64,000 nt of DNA. Source: Phormidium tanganyikae FI6-MK23. Its GTDB lineage: Bacteria > Cyanobacteriota > Cyanobacteriia > Leptolyngbyales > Leptolyngbyaceae. Where the stretch lies: NCBI GenBank assembly GCA_019359175.1, contig JAHHHU010000017.1, forward strand, positions 1-64,000. The letters are read 5' to 3'. A program made the translations under genes and the position numbers. This document shows positions 9,218 through 17,748 of this stretch, one piece after another (position 1 is the stretch's first letter; each line of letters begins with the position of its first letter). The notes beneath the pieces are model-generated. The model saw only the letters and a program-made list of their open reading frames with translations. It ran no database searches and had not been told where the DNA came from.

Positions 9218-10567
9218 ATGACTGAACCAGGAAATATTCACGATCGGCAAAATCTGATTCAACATTTAGAAGAAGTCGATCAGCGATTTAACCAACTTTA
9301 TCAAACGGCCGATAACGCGCTTTCGCCTTCATCGGATACGCCTTTTTCAGAGTATCTATCTGCTTTGTCAATCGCATTAGAAGAATTAAAACTAATCGAG
9401 GAAGAAGTTTGTCAACACAACCAACAGCTTTCTGAAGCAAGACAAGCGCTTGAAACTGAGCGGCATCGCTATCAAGAACTTTTTGAGTTTGCGCCAGATG
9501 GGTATTTGGTGACTGATAAATACGGCAAAATTCAAGAAGTAAACCGTGTTGCAGTCGAGCTATTAAAGATCGAGAAGAGGTATCTTGTCGGTAAAGTGCT
9601 GCCCAGTTTCGTTGCGGAAGAACACCGAAACGTTTTTCGATCGCTTTTACTTCAACTGCAATCAATCAACCAAATGCGCGAATGGGAAATCCCGTTTGTG
9701 ACGCGCGATGGGGCACGATTTGAAGCAGCGTTGACGGTGGTTGCTGTGAAAACAGAAAGCGGAGATACGATCGCGCTTCGCTGGTTGCTGCGGGATGTTA
9801 CGAATCGGAAACAGATCGAAGAGAAATTTAGAAAAATTCAGCGGCAAAACTTAGAACTGCTTGAAGCCGATCGCTTAAAAGAACAATTTATTGCAACAAT
9901 GTCTCATGAATTACGGACACCTCTAACCGCAATTCTCGGATTTTCAGATCTACTTCTACGTCAATTTCATCGGCAGTTTCCACCGCATCAAACGAGATTA
10001 ATTGAGCGAATTTTTGAGAATGGGCGGCACTTACTCAGTTTAATTGAAGATATTTTAGATTTTTCAGATCTACGCAGTAAGCGAATTGAATTTCGCTTAG
10101 AAGTGTTTGACTTAAATGAATTAGTTGCGTTAACGATCGAGGAAATGCGATCGCTTTCTGAACAAAAAAAACTTGATCTTCATGCTCAATTTGCGACAGC
10201 AAATTTAGTGATCATTAATGATCGGGCGCGAGTCAAACAAATTCTGGTTAACCTCCTTTCTAACGCGATCAAATTCACTGATTCAGGATTAGTCTGTGTA
10301 CAGGTCAGCCCTGGAAAGCCAGGAAAAGTTGCGATCGTCGTTCAAGACACGGGGATTGGGATTGATGAGGCTGATTTCGATTTAATTTTCCAAGAATTTC
10401 GGCAGGTAAATCAAACTACGACGCGGCAGCATGGCGGCACAGGATTGGGACTTGCCATCACCAAAGCGCTGACTCAGCTCATGGGCGGCGAAATCTCGGT
10501 GCAGAGTACGCTTGGACTCGGCTCCACCTTTACCGTCGAACTCCCGATGCACATAGCCCCTCTCTAG
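9218..10567 (+). CDS. PAS-domain sensor histidine kinase
   Basis: A 449-residue soluble kinase. An N-terminal coiled region (1-80) leads to a PAS domain with PAC tail (about 85-195; ELFEFAPDGYLVTDKYGKI), a HisKA domain with the phospho-acceptor in MSHELRTPL (His230), and a HATPase domain with the N box NLLSNAIKF (about 345), DTGIGID (about 382) and GGTGLGL (about 407). No membrane segment is present, so it probably senses a cytoplasmic signal. No response regulator is adjacent. The last codons and stop (PMHIAPL-stop) lie in a 28-bp sequence repeated beyond MITE-like copy 2. Confidence 0.93.
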   Translation: MTEPGNIHDRQNLIQHLEEVDQRFNQLYQTADNALSPSSDTPFSEYLSALSIALEELKLIEEEVCQHNQQLSEARQALETERHRYQELFEFAPDGYLVTDKYGKIQEVNRVAVELLKIEKRYLVGKVLPSFVAEEHRNVFRSLLLQLQSINQMREWEIPFVTRDGARFEAALTVVAVKTESGDTIALRWLLRDVTNRKQIEEKFRKIQRQNLELLEADRLKEQFIATMSHELRTPLTAILGFSDLLLRQFHRQFPPHQTRLIERIFENGRHLLSLIEDILDFSDLRSKRIEFRLEVFDLNELVALTIEEMRSLSEQKKLDLHAQFATANLVIINDRARVKQILVNLLSNAIKFTDSGLVCVQVSPGKPGKVAIVVQDTGIGIDEADFDLIFQEFRQVNQTTTRQHGGTGLGLAITKALTQLMGGEISVQSTLGLGSTFTVELPMHIAPL

Positions 10568-10704
10568 ATCTACCGTCTACGCATAGATCGTCGCTTCGTT
10601 TGGGTCGGCTTCTGCCCCCTAAATCCCCCGTTTTGGGGGATTTAGGGGGCGAGGATCTCAGCAGCAGATCAGAAGGCTCCCAATGCACATAGCCCCTCTC
10701 TAGA
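10541..10704. repeat. 28-bp direct repeats bracketing MITE-like copy 2
   Basis: Positions 10541-10568 and 10677-10704 match at 27 of 28 bases (both begin CTCCC and contain GCACATAGCCCCTCTCTAGA). The first copy holds the 3' end and stop codon of the histidine kinase gene. The second lies beyond the palindrome. This is either a long target duplication or a local tandem duplication. Confidence 0.85.
10569..10676. mobile_element. MITE-like palindromic element, copy 2 (short form)
   Basis: This copy contains the shortest core: 10614-10650 is a perfect 16-bp inverted repeat GCCCCCTAAATCCCCC / GGGGGATTTAGGGGGC with a five-base loop. The left shoulder has the family sequence CGCTTCGTTTGGGTCGGCTT. 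The outer GTCAGTTCGAC ends seen in copies 1 and 5 are not recognisable. As RNA the hairpin would also be a stable 3' end for the kinase transcript. Confidence 0.65.
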
Positions 10705-10801
10705 CAGAGTATGATCGCGCTTTCGCTCTGCCACTGTGTAGATTTAGCGGCGTGTTCGGATGTTCTACAGTAACCCTGATTAGACTGGCGCAGGAGCAAA
10801 C

Positions 10802-11533
10802 ATGCCGGATTTAGATGACCAAGCCATTAGCAAGGTCGCAGAACTGGGGATAAAAAGTCAGCTCGATGAAGTTGAAAATCTAAACGTTGAAATTGATATT
10901 GATCCGTTAAAGGTGATTACTGGGGCGCTGAATTCTGTGTCGATCGCGGGTATGGGCATGGTGATGAAGCAGGACCTTCGAATTGAGCAAATGGAATTTA
11001 GCACAGGCTCGGTCGCAATCAATCCTTTGAGTCTCGCTTTTGGCAAAATTGAGCTAACACATCCTACTGAAGCGCAAGCGATCGTCACCCTCACCGAATC
11101 TGATATTAATCGTGCCTTTAGTTCTGAATTTGTGCGCGGCAAAATGCAGAATCTAGAAGTGCAGGTGAACGGCGAAACCGCGATCGTTGATACACAAAAG
11201 ATTAAGTTCGGGCTACCCGGTGGCGGCAAGATTCTTCTTAGTACCGAAGTAGTTTTACAAGACTCACAAGAACGAAAACCTGTCGCTTTTACTGCCGTTC
11301 CAGAAGTTAGCTTAACCGGACAGCAGATTAGCCTCGAAAACGTTGAGTATGTGGACAGTCAAGAACTCTCGCCAGAGTTTACTGAAGCGATGCTTAATCA
11401 AGCGCGAGAACTGCTCGATCTGCGAAATTTCGAGCTTGGGGATATGTCGCTTCAGTTAAAGCGATTGGCTGCTCTGAAAGGAAAACTAATCCTTGAGTCA
11501 GAAGCGATCGTCAATCAGTTTCCGTCATCGTAA
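10802..11533 (+). CDS. DUF2993 family protein
   Basis: A 243-residue protein lacking a clear signal peptide. The beta-rich pattern (EIDIDPLKVITGALNSVSIAG, ITLTESDINRAF-like TLTESDINRAF, GKILLSTEVVL) matches DUF2993, the LmeA-like family of lipid-binding folds common in cyanobacteria. The ribosome site GGAG precedes ATG 10802. It is 29 bp upstream of a DUF2231 gene on the same strand, so the two are probably co-transcribed. Its molecular role is unknown. Confidence 0.75.
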   Translation: MPDLDDQAISKVAELGIKSQLDEVENLNVEIDIDPLKVITGALNSVSIAGMGMVMKQDLRIEQMEFSTGSVAINPLSLAFGKIELTHPTEAQAIVTLTESDINRAFSSEFVRGKMQNLEVQVNGETAIVDTQKIKFGLPGGGKILLSTEVVLQDSQERKPVAFTAVPEVSLTGQQISLENVEYVDSQELSPEFTEAMLNQARELLDLRNFELGDMSLQLKRLAALKGKLILESEAIVNQFPSS

Positions 11534-11562
11534 AAGCTAAATTACTCTATTAGGAGAACACC

Positions 11563-12087
11563 ATGTCGAGAACCACTCCAAATATTCCGCTCTTGGTTGA
11601 ATCGGATGAAGCTGAACTGCGTGATAGTGGCGTTCCCAGTACGGTTCATGTCGCGAAACACCCGCTGCATCCGCTGATTGTGACTTTCCCGATCGCATTT
11701 CTTACAAGCACACTTGCAACTGATGTTGGTTACTGGCTGACTCAAGATGCTTTCTGGGCACGCGCTTCCTTCTGGCTTTTAATTGGAGGTTTGATCACTG
11801 GTTTAGTTGCTGCAGCAACCGGAATGAGCGATTTTCTCCGAATTGGGCGAGTTCGCGAACATAGTGCAGGTTGGGCGCACATGGTCGGAAATATTGCGGC
11901 ATTATCCTTGTCTGCTGCAAGTTTGTGGCTCCGCTGGAACAATCAAACGGGCGCAATTTTGCCAACTGGAATTATTATTTCGCTGTTCGTTGCGGCAATT
12001 TTAGGCATCACTGGATGGTATGGGGCTGAGTTGGTCTATCGGCACAAAGTTGCTGTTATTGGAATCGGGCCAAAAGGACGACCTTAA
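11563..12087 (+). CDS. DUF2231 membrane protein
   Basis: A 174-residue protein with a soluble N-terminus (1-35) and four hydrophobic helices (about 47-66, 73-96, 108-126, 133-152). It carries the family signature HPLHPLIVTFPIAF at the first helix and ATGMSDFL after the second. DUF2231 proteins are small integral membrane proteins of unknown function. A strong GGAG ribosome site precedes the ATG. It follows DUF2993 closely and ends before a terminator. Confidence 0.85.
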   Translation: MSRTTPNIPLLVESDEAELRDSGVPSTVHVAKHPLHPLIVTFPIAFLTSTLATDVGYWLTQDAFWARASFWLLIGGLITGLVAAATGMSDFLRIGRVREHSAGWAHMVGNIAALSLSAASLWLRWNNQTGAILPTGIIISLFVAAILGITGWYGAELVYRHKVAVIGIGPKGRP

Positions 12088-12166
12088 CTTGGTTAAAGTG
12101 AGTTGAATGGAAGACTTAAAACGCACGGCCTCACGCTTTTGGACGATTCACTAACTCATACATTTG

Positions 12167-12194
12167 AAAGAGGCAGAAAACGCCTCTTTTTTTT
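12167..12194 (+). terminator. Rho-independent terminator
   Basis: The arms AAAGAGGC (12167-12174) and GCCTCTTT (12182-12189) flank a seven-base loop and run into nine or more Ts. It closes the DUF2993-DUF2231 unit. Confidence 0.9.
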
Positions 12195-12229
12195 ACATTT
12201 ATATCAGATAGAGTTCAATTTTTTACCTT

Positions 12230-12586
12230 ATGAATAACGATTCAAAACCTACTGAAAATAATTCTGGGATCAATCAACCAATGACTCCTCAAGAAGTTGA
12301 TCCTCAGCAAAAATTAGAACACTTAAAAGAGCTTGAAAAAGGTGGTTTAACTGCAAACCCTGGAGATCGCATTGATGAATCGATGTCGCTTGAAGAAAAG
12401 GCGAAGCAAGTTGCAGTCGATGCACCGGACATTACAGGCGACCACATTACCGTTCCGACCTACTTCGTGGTTGAAACCCCCGAAGGTGAAGAGAAAGCCC
12501 TGCATCACGTGAAAGATGCCGAAGAAATCTCTGACATGATTCGTATGGCTCGACTCGACGAGAACGGCAACCAAGTTTGGCGGTAA
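12230..12586 (+). CDS. Small acidic hypothetical protein
   Basis: A 118-residue hydrophilic, acidic protein with no membrane segment. The N-terminal third is Asn/Pro/Gln-rich and likely disordered. The C-terminal half (THVPTYFVV-like ITVPTYFVVETPEGEEKALHH and EISDMIRMARL) looks folded. I do not recognise the family. It stands 76 bp before an SDR gene on the same strand, and after a terminator, so it starts a new unit that could include the SDR gene. Confidence 0.65.
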   Translation: MNNDSKPTENNSGINQPMTPQEVDPQQKLEHLKELEKGGLTANPGDRIDESMSLEEKAKQVAVDAPDITGDHITVPTYFVVETPEGEEKALHHVKDAEEISDMIRMARLDENGNQVWR

Positions 12587-12662
12587 GGTTTCTGAGCGAT
12601 CTCATCCGTCACTGGATAAGATTGCTCACTCCGCCAATGTCCAAACGCAAAGGAGCAAAACG

Positions 12663-13532
12663 ATGGTACAAGCCTCAGAGCAGCAAAAAACCCAGCCCGC
12701 TCAACACCAAGACCAGCAACCGGGTTCCGAATCACAAATGAATCCGCTACCCCGGAGTACGGATTCTAAGTACAAAGGCAGCGATAAGCTAACTGATAAA
12801 GTGGCACTGGTGACAGGTGGTGATAGTGGGATCGGTCGGGCAGTTGCTATCTTCTTCGCGAAAGAAGGCGCAGATGTTGCGATCTCTTACTTAAACGAGC
12901 ATGACGATGCCAAGGAAACGATTCGCCTTGTCGAGCAAGAAGGTCGTCGCTGTATTGCGCTTCCGGGCGACATTGGTGATGAATCGGTTTGTAAGGAAGC
13001 AGTGCAAAAGACGATCGAGCAATTCGGTCATCTCGATATTTTGGTAAACAATGCGGCTGAACAACACCCGCAAGAAAGCCTGGAAAACATCACCGCAGAA
13101 CAGCTAGAGCGCACCTTCCGCACTAACATTTTTAGTATGTTCTTCATGACGAAGGCTGCGTTGCCTCACCTGAAGGAAGGCAGTGCGGTCATCAATACTA
13201 CTTCTGTGACTGCCTATCAAGGAAGCCCTTCATTGCTTGATTACTCTTCGACTAAGGGCGCGATCGTGGCCTTTACTCGATCGTTGTCTCAGTCATTGGT
13301 GGAAAAAGGAATTCGCGTGAATGGGGTTGCGCCCGGCCCGATTTGGACACCGTTGATTCCGTCTACTTTTCCGCCGGAGAAGGTCGAGAAGTTTGGTCAG
13401 CAAGTACCGATGCAGCGTGCAGGACAACCGGAAGAGGTTGCGCCAAGCTATGTGTTTTTGGCATCGGATGATTCGAGCTACATGACGGGTCAAATTCTGC
13501 ATCCGAACGGCGGGAATGTCGTCAACGGCTAG
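12663..13532 (+). CDS. Short-chain dehydrogenase/reductase (GSP39/YghA-like)
   Basis: NAD(P)-dependent oxidoreductase of 289 residues. A 40-residue polar N-terminal extension precedes a Rossmann fold with TGGDSGIG at 51-58, NNAAEQHPQ, and the catalytic YSSTK (Tyr194, Lys198). The N-terminal extension rich in Gln and Pro and the TGGDSGIGRAVA wording are typical of the general-stress-protein-39/YghA subgroup; the natural substrate is unknown. ATG 12663 has an excellent AAAGGAG ribosome site. A stem-loop follows the stop. Confidence 0.9.
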   Translation: MVQASEQQKTQPAQHQDQQPGSESQMNPLPRSTDSKYKGSDKLTDKVALVTGGDSGIGRAVAIFFAKEGADVAISYLNEHDDAKETIRLVEQEGRRCIALPGDIGDESVCKEAVQKTIEQFGHLDILVNNAAEQHPQESLENITAEQLERTFRTNIFSMFFMTKAALPHLKEGSAVINTTSVTAYQGSPSLLDYSSTKGAIVAFTRSLSQSLVEKGIRVNGVAPGPIWTPLIPSTFPPEKVEKFGQQVPMQRAGQPEEVAPSYVFLASDDSSYMTGQILHPNGGNVVNG

Positions 13533-13849
13533 ATTGGCTCAAGTGTTGGATCAGAAAAAAGTAGTTGGTAATAAGTCGTGAACCAGCTTGTTGCCAGCTA
13601 CTTTCTCATATCTGTATATTCTAGTGTTGCGCTTAGTGTTGCAATAAATCGATCTAAAGTATTAAATACTTGAAAATGAAGCTGCCGCTACAGCGTTCCT
13701 CAAAATCATTTTATAGATTGACTAATAATTGACTCTTTTGTTTCAAACCTTTTAATTCAGCGACATTGATTTTTTGCTTCTCGCGTCAAAGAGTAGATTC
13801 TATGATGCGATCGGAGTATCCTTAGAACAATAATAAGTTTTGTTAACAA
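13533..13849. other. Intergenic region with stem-loop after the SDR gene
   Basis: 317 bp without a credible gene. Near the start, AAAGTAGTTGGTAA (13558-13571) can pair with TTGCCAGCTACTTT (13591-13604), with two G-U pairs in RNA, giving a probable 3' stem-loop for the SDR transcript. The rest is AT-rich and presumably contains the promoter of the following membrane protein gene. Confidence 0.5.
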
Positions 13850-14533
13850 ATGGCTTGGAAGATCTTATTAGAACCGGATTTGTTTAGCTTCACTTCGCCA
13901 TTTTTGAGAAGAAAGCGATCGGCGTTTGAAGTTGAAGACTTACCTGGACTGTGGCGCGTTCACTGGCAACTGGGTGATAAAACCGTTTTATCGACGTTCT
14001 ACACCCGCATTGATCAAGCCTGCTTGCTGTGGGGAATCATTTCAACGCTCATTTTCTCGATCGCGCAATTCTGCCTCCTCGATTGGCGATTTCAAGCAGT
14101 TTTGTGGACGGGACTGACACTCGTTGGCACGATCGCAATGCTCAGACTTTCTCGCCCTTGGCGCACGATCAAGCCGCTCAGTGACGTAATTGACGGTTGG
14201 GTGTTCTTGATGCTGTTTGGGGTGGCATTGACGGATTTCAGCATCTTTCTCGGCTGGGGGCAGATGTTGTTGTATCTGTGTCCGCTGTGGCTTGCGATCG
14301 ATGGGATCGGCTATGTGTATACGGGGGTGAAAATGCGATCGCGTGCTTTCGCCTTTATCGGACTGTTGAATTTTGCTGGAATTGCCATCCTGCCCTACTT
14401 CGACGCATGGCAATTTCTGACGACGGGTTTGATTACGGGGATCAGTACGCTGCTGATGGCTGAATTGCAATGGGACGCTGGCGATGTTTGCGCTCATCTT
14501 GCAGAACTTCAGTCGCGGGAATCGGAAATTTAA
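13850..14533 (+). CDS. Hypothetical polytopic membrane protein
   Basis: A 227-residue protein with a polar N-terminus of about 60 residues and then about six hydrophobic helices between residues 63 and 205. The N-terminal part contains WRVHWQLGDKTVLSTFYTR. No transporter or enzyme signature is visible and I do not recognise the family. The gene is monocistronic, preceded by the AT-rich intergenic region and followed by a 111-bp gap. Confidence 0.6.
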   Translation: MAWKILLEPDLFSFTSPFLRRKRSAFEVEDLPGLWRVHWQLGDKTVLSTFYTRIDQACLLWGIISTLIFSIAQFCLLDWRFQAVLWTGLTLVGTIAMLRLSRPWRTIKPLSDVIDGWVFLMLFGVALTDFSIFLGWGQMLLYLCPLWLAIDGIGYVYTGVKMRSRAFAFIGLLNFAGIAILPYFDAWQFLTTGLITGISTLLMAELQWDAGDVCAHLAELQSRESEI

Positions 14534-14644
14534 ACATTCCTTAAGTGGCATTTTCTATTTTCAAACTGTCGCATAAGATACAGAATATATGAGATTCATT
14601 CACCTGCCGGGGCAAACTCAGGCACATAGCTCCCAAATTTTCTT

Positions 14645-14986
14645 ATGCGTCACTCCCGTTTTGCTCAGTCCTACAATGATTCTGTTCCTAGCTTAGAAGT
14701 CACCGAAGCGGAAATGCTCGATCGACGTTCTCCCAAAAGCTGGACTTGTGAAACGATCGCTCAACTGAATATTCCACGCGCAGATTTGACGGAAATTGTT
14801 CGATCGACATCGCCTGTAAAATCTCGGCGCTCTGGCATCGTTCGTCGATCTCACTCGATCGTAGATGCTCATCGCTTGACGATTCATCGAAATGTGACTC
14901 GTCGAATGCAGGCAGCAAAAGAGCGCGGCGATGAACAGCTATTGCGTGCTTTAGAAGCAGAACTCCGAGAAACGATCTCGGCATAA
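14645..14986 (+). CDS. Hypothetical basic protein
   Basis: A 113-residue Arg/Ser-rich protein. The middle (about 55-75) has SPVKSRRSGIVRRSHSIVD, and the C-terminal 35 residues are predicted helical (RRMQAAKERGDEQLLRALEAELRE). There are no known motifs. A classic terminator 34 bases after the stop supports a real transcription unit. The function is unknown. Confidence 0.55.
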   Translation: MRHSRFAQSYNDSVPSLEVTEAEMLDRRSPKSWTCETIAQLNIPRADLTEIVRSTSPVKSRRSGIVRRSHSIVDAHRLTIHRNVTRRMQAAKERGDEQLLRALEAELRETISA

Positions 14987-15019
14987 GCACGAGTTTAAGT
15001 TTGTAGGTGAAGGTTAGCG

Positions 15020-15055
15020 GGTGGCGTGATGTAAGAGTCTGCGCCACCTTTTTTT
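15020..15055 (+). terminator. Rho-independent terminator
   Basis: GGTGGCG (15020-15026) pairs with CGCCACC (15042-15048) and is followed by seven Ts. It ends the small basic-protein gene. Confidence 0.9.
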
Positions 15056-15092
15056 GCGTAAATTTGTGTGAGTTCGATCGGGCTATGCGTTA

Positions 15093-15281
15093 ACGTCAGT
15101 TTGGCAAGCTGCTCCCTCCGCTGCTGGGATCTTCGCCCCCTAAATCCCCCATTCTGGGGGACTTTGAGCAGCAGAAACTTCCAGAAACCCAAGAATTCTT
15201 TAAAATTCAAAGTCCCCCAAATTTGGGGGATTTAGGGGGCAGAAGCCGACCCAAACGGAGCGATAAACAACTTGTGCATAC
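15093..15281. mobile_element. MITE-like palindromic element, copy 3
   Basis: The core spans 15135-15240, from GCCCCCTAAATCCCCC to GGGGGATTTAGGGGGC, with inner ACTTTGA / TCAAAGT arms. The left end ACGTCAGTTTGGC (from 15093) matches the terminal repeat of copy 5. The right shoulder AGAAGCCGACCCAAACGGAGCGA matches in inverted form but its outermost end is decayed, so the right boundary (about 15281) is a guess. It fills most of the gap between two genes on opposite strands and lies just beyond the 3' end of both. Confidence 0.65.
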
Positions 15282-15336
15282 ACGATAGGAATGGAATCCG
15301 GATCGCAACGAAGCGAATTGATGAATCGATCGAGCG

Positions 15337-16743
15337 CTAATTCCGCTTAGACAACTCATCCAGCATCGCAGGCGTTTCGATTCGATGAACGCGAATTTGA
15401 TCTAAACGAGGCCCTTCCGCAGATACAACCGTTAGTTCATAGTTCGCATACTGAAGCGTCTCACCTTTGTGCGGAATCTTTTGCCATTGATAAAACAAAA
15501 AGCCTCCGAGCGTTTGATACTCATCAGTTAAAGGCAAATCAAGCTGTAGTCGATCGTTGATTTCTTCTACATCTACCTGTGCCTGAATCAAGAACGTATT
15601 CTCATCGACAATCTGAAATTCGAGACCTTGCTCACTTTCGGATTCTGGCGGATCACCGATAATTTGAGTCACCAAATCTTGAATCGTGACTAAGCCCGCT
15701 GTACCACCGAACTCATCCACAACGAGAACCATATGCTGTCGATCGCGCTGCATCAATGTCAGCAGTTCGCCTAGGGTCGTGTACTCCGGTACAAATCGTG
15801 CAGGCTGAATCCAAGATTTAATCGGACTTTCTAAATTCAGCGTTCCTTGGACTAAGGGTTCTGCGAGTTCTTTTAGATGCACAAAGCCGCAAATATCATC
15901 GATCGATTCTCCGGTCACTGGAAAGCGAGAATGTCCACTTTCAGCAACTTCAACTAACAAATCGCGCACTGTCGCATCGATCGGTAAAGTAATCATGCTC
16001 GAACGACGCACCATCACCGATTCGGCTGAAACTTCCGCAAACTCAAACACATTACTGAGCAGTTCGCGTTCTTCTTGTTCGAGTCCGCTCGATTCACTAG
16101 AAGTTGCAATAATGAGCTGCAATTCTTCCGGTGTCACTTGGTTATACCAGCCTTGCCCCGTGTACTGCACTCCCAACAGTCGCAATAGTAATCGAGTCGA
16201 TTGATTCAACACCCAAATGAATGGATTAAAAAATCTAGCGATCGCTAAACTAAACGGGCCTAAAAATCGCGCGATCTCTTCTGAGTATAAAAGCGCCAAT
16301 GATTTTGGACACAGTTCGCCCAATACGATTTGCAAGTAAGCGATCATGAGAAATGCGATCGCAGTGGAAGCCGAATGTGAAACGGGTTGAATCCACGCAT
16401 CCGGCAAAGGCAGCCAATTAATCCACACTGACACGACCACCGCCATCGTCGATTCCCCGATCCATCCCAGAGCCAAGCTCGATAGCGTAATCCCAAGCTG
16501 TGTGGTCGAAAGTAATCGATCGATACTGCGCTGGAGTGACTGTACGGTACGGGCTTGAATATCGCCCGCATCGACTAATTGATTAATTCGAGAGCGCCGC
16601 ACTGAAACGATCGAGAATTCAGCCGTCACAAAAAAGGCGTTGATCGCGATGAGCAGCAGCACCGACAGAAATCGCAATCCAATATCGGCGGCATTTAGAT
16701 CCTGAAGCGGAACCGCCAAGAGCAGCGGAATAGGGGCAGTCAT
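15337..16743 (-). CDS. CNNM/CorC-type transporter-associated protein (DUF21-CBS-CorC)
   Basis: A 468-residue membrane protein often labelled hemolysin. An N-terminal DUF21 membrane domain (about 20-205, three to four helices) is followed by a CBS pair (about 215-340, with VMVRRSSMITLPIDAT and QHMVLVVDEFGGTAGLVTIQDLV) and a C-terminal CorC/HlyC domain (about 355-445, with DEYQTLGGFLFYQWQKIPHKGE). The family is linked to divalent-cation efflux. The gene is single and convergent with copy 3 of the repeat. Confidence 0.92.
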   Translation of the reverse strand: MTAPIPLLLAVPLQDLNAADIGLRFLSVLLLIAINAFFVTAEFSIVSVRRSRINQLVDAGDIQARTVQSLQRSIDRLLSTTQLGITLSSLALGWIGESTMAVVVSVWINWLPLPDAWIQPVSHSASTAIAFLMIAYLQIVLGELCPKSLALLYSEEIARFLGPFSLAIARFFNPFIWVLNQSTRLLLRLLGVQYTGQGWYNQVTPEELQLIIATSSESSGLEQEERELLSNVFEFAEVSAESVMVRRSSMITLPIDATVRDLLVEVAESGHSRFPVTGESIDDICGFVHLKELAEPLVQGTLNLESPIKSWIQPARFVPEYTTLGELLTLMQRDRQHMVLVVDEFGGTAGLVTIQDLVTQIIGDPPESESEQGLEFQIVDENTFLIQAQVDVEEINDRLQLDLPLTDEYQTLGGFLFYQWQKIPHKGETLQYANYELTVVSAEGPRLDQIRVHRIETPAMLDELSKRN

Positions 16744-16803
16744 TGAGCCATCAAAGTGAGAAGAGCCAAAACGATGAAATCACCTGAGTAGATGAGTTTA
16801 ACG

Positions 16804-17469
16804 TTATTTGATTGGAATGTCTGCCATCTTGAGTTGCAGCTTTTGATCGGGATAGTCGCTCAGTTGTAGTGAGATTTTTTGAGCATCATCGAGCATCGAA
16901 GTCGGGATGCTGACGGTTCCGGTAAAGCGATCGCTTTTCGAGGGCAGTTCGGGCGGCAATCCGGTTGTATCCGCGACGATCAAGCGTCCTTTATCGTCGG
17001 TGACGTTGAGAAAACTGTAGAGGAATTTTATCGCTTGATTGCTGTTGTTTTTTAGCGCCACGTCTAATAAAAGAAATTCACCTTGTTTCCGAATACTTGT
17101 GACATCCATTGCGACTCCATTCGTTTGAGTCGTCATAGGAAGTTTAGCAGCGGTGGGATTCGCATCCGTTTTGCTTTGGTCTGATTTGGCTTGTGGTGAA
17201 GCACTCGGACTCGTTGCAGCAGAACGCCCGGAGGTGTTCACCTTTTCTTTTACCGATTTGAGAATGTCCTCTTCTTTAATCAGAACGATATCTTCGCGCA
17301 CACTGGTGTTTTGGGCGCTTCCTTTATTGGTTGGACGCGAATCTGGCTGTTTGATTCCTTTGAGCGCTTGTCGCCCGATCGCGAATCCCCATGTTCCAGT
17401 AAATACGCCTGCCCCTAGCATTAGGGCGAGCAACGTAAACGTCAGGGCAACAGTGGAATTGATTTTCAT
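16804..17469 (-). CDS. Hypothetical membrane-anchored protein
   Basis: A 221-residue protein with an N-terminal hydrophobic anchor or signal (about 8-30), a long Ser/Pro/Lys-rich linker (about 40-115) and a C-terminal beta-sandwich-like domain (about 115-215) with VTSIRKQGEFLLLDVALKNNSNQAIKF, resembling DUF4352-type extracytoplasmic domains. It is probably exposed to the periplasm. No partner gene is evident; it sits 60 bp upstream of the CorC-like gene on the same strand and may be co-transcribed. Confidence 0.6.
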   Translation of the reverse strand: MKINSTVALTFTLLALMLGAGVFTGTWGFAIGRQALKGIKQPDSRPTNKGSAQNTSVREDIVLIKEEDILKSVKEKVNTSGRSAATSPSASPQAKSDQSKTDANPTAAKLPMTTQTNGVAMDVTSIRKQGEFLLLDVALKNNSNQAIKFLYSFLNVTDDKGRLIVADTTGLPPELPSKSDRFTGTVSIPTSMLDDAQKISLQLSDYPDQKLQLKMADIPIK

Positions 17470-17609
17470 GGGCGATCGAGCAAAATGGGACTTACATCAG
17501 CAATTGTATGCTGCAAATTTCAATTTGAGCAGACCCGATTTGATGAGCGCGATTTGATTTTCTAACAGGGCGATAAAACGAAAATTCTCAGCTACAATAC
17601 GGCTATTCG

Positions 17610-17682
17610 CCAGGGTTGGCCGAGCGGTCTAGGCAGCGAACTCATAATTCGCCTCAGGCAGGTTCAACTCCTGCACCCTGGA
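17610..17682 (+). tRNA. tRNA with CAT anticodon, probably tRNA-Ile (lysidine type)
   Basis: A complete 73-nt cloverleaf: acceptor CCAGGGT / ACCCTGG with discriminator A, a three-pair D stem GCC/GGC, anticodon stem GCGAA/TTCGC with loop CTCATAA, a five-base variable loop, and T arm GCAGG-TTCAACT-CCTGC. CCA is not encoded. CAT can be elongator Met, initiator Met or Ile read after lysidine modification. The C1-G72 pair argues against an initiator. The AACTCATAATT anticodon arm and the D-arm wording resemble chloroplast trnI-CAU, so I favour tRNA-Ile2. Confidence 0.9.
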
Positions 17683-17748
17683 TTAAAAAAAATTGGATTG
17701 CAGAAGCGGTAAAGCATCCACAATCCAAAATCACAGTTCCAAATTCTG

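Noticed and set aside
10530-10799. An 89-codon minus-strand open frame over the copy 2 palindrome
   Set aside because: It exists because the CCCCCTAAATCCCCC palindrome lacks stops in that frame; the translated piece ([11 protein letters not shown]) recurs in other copies of the repeat and is not a gene.
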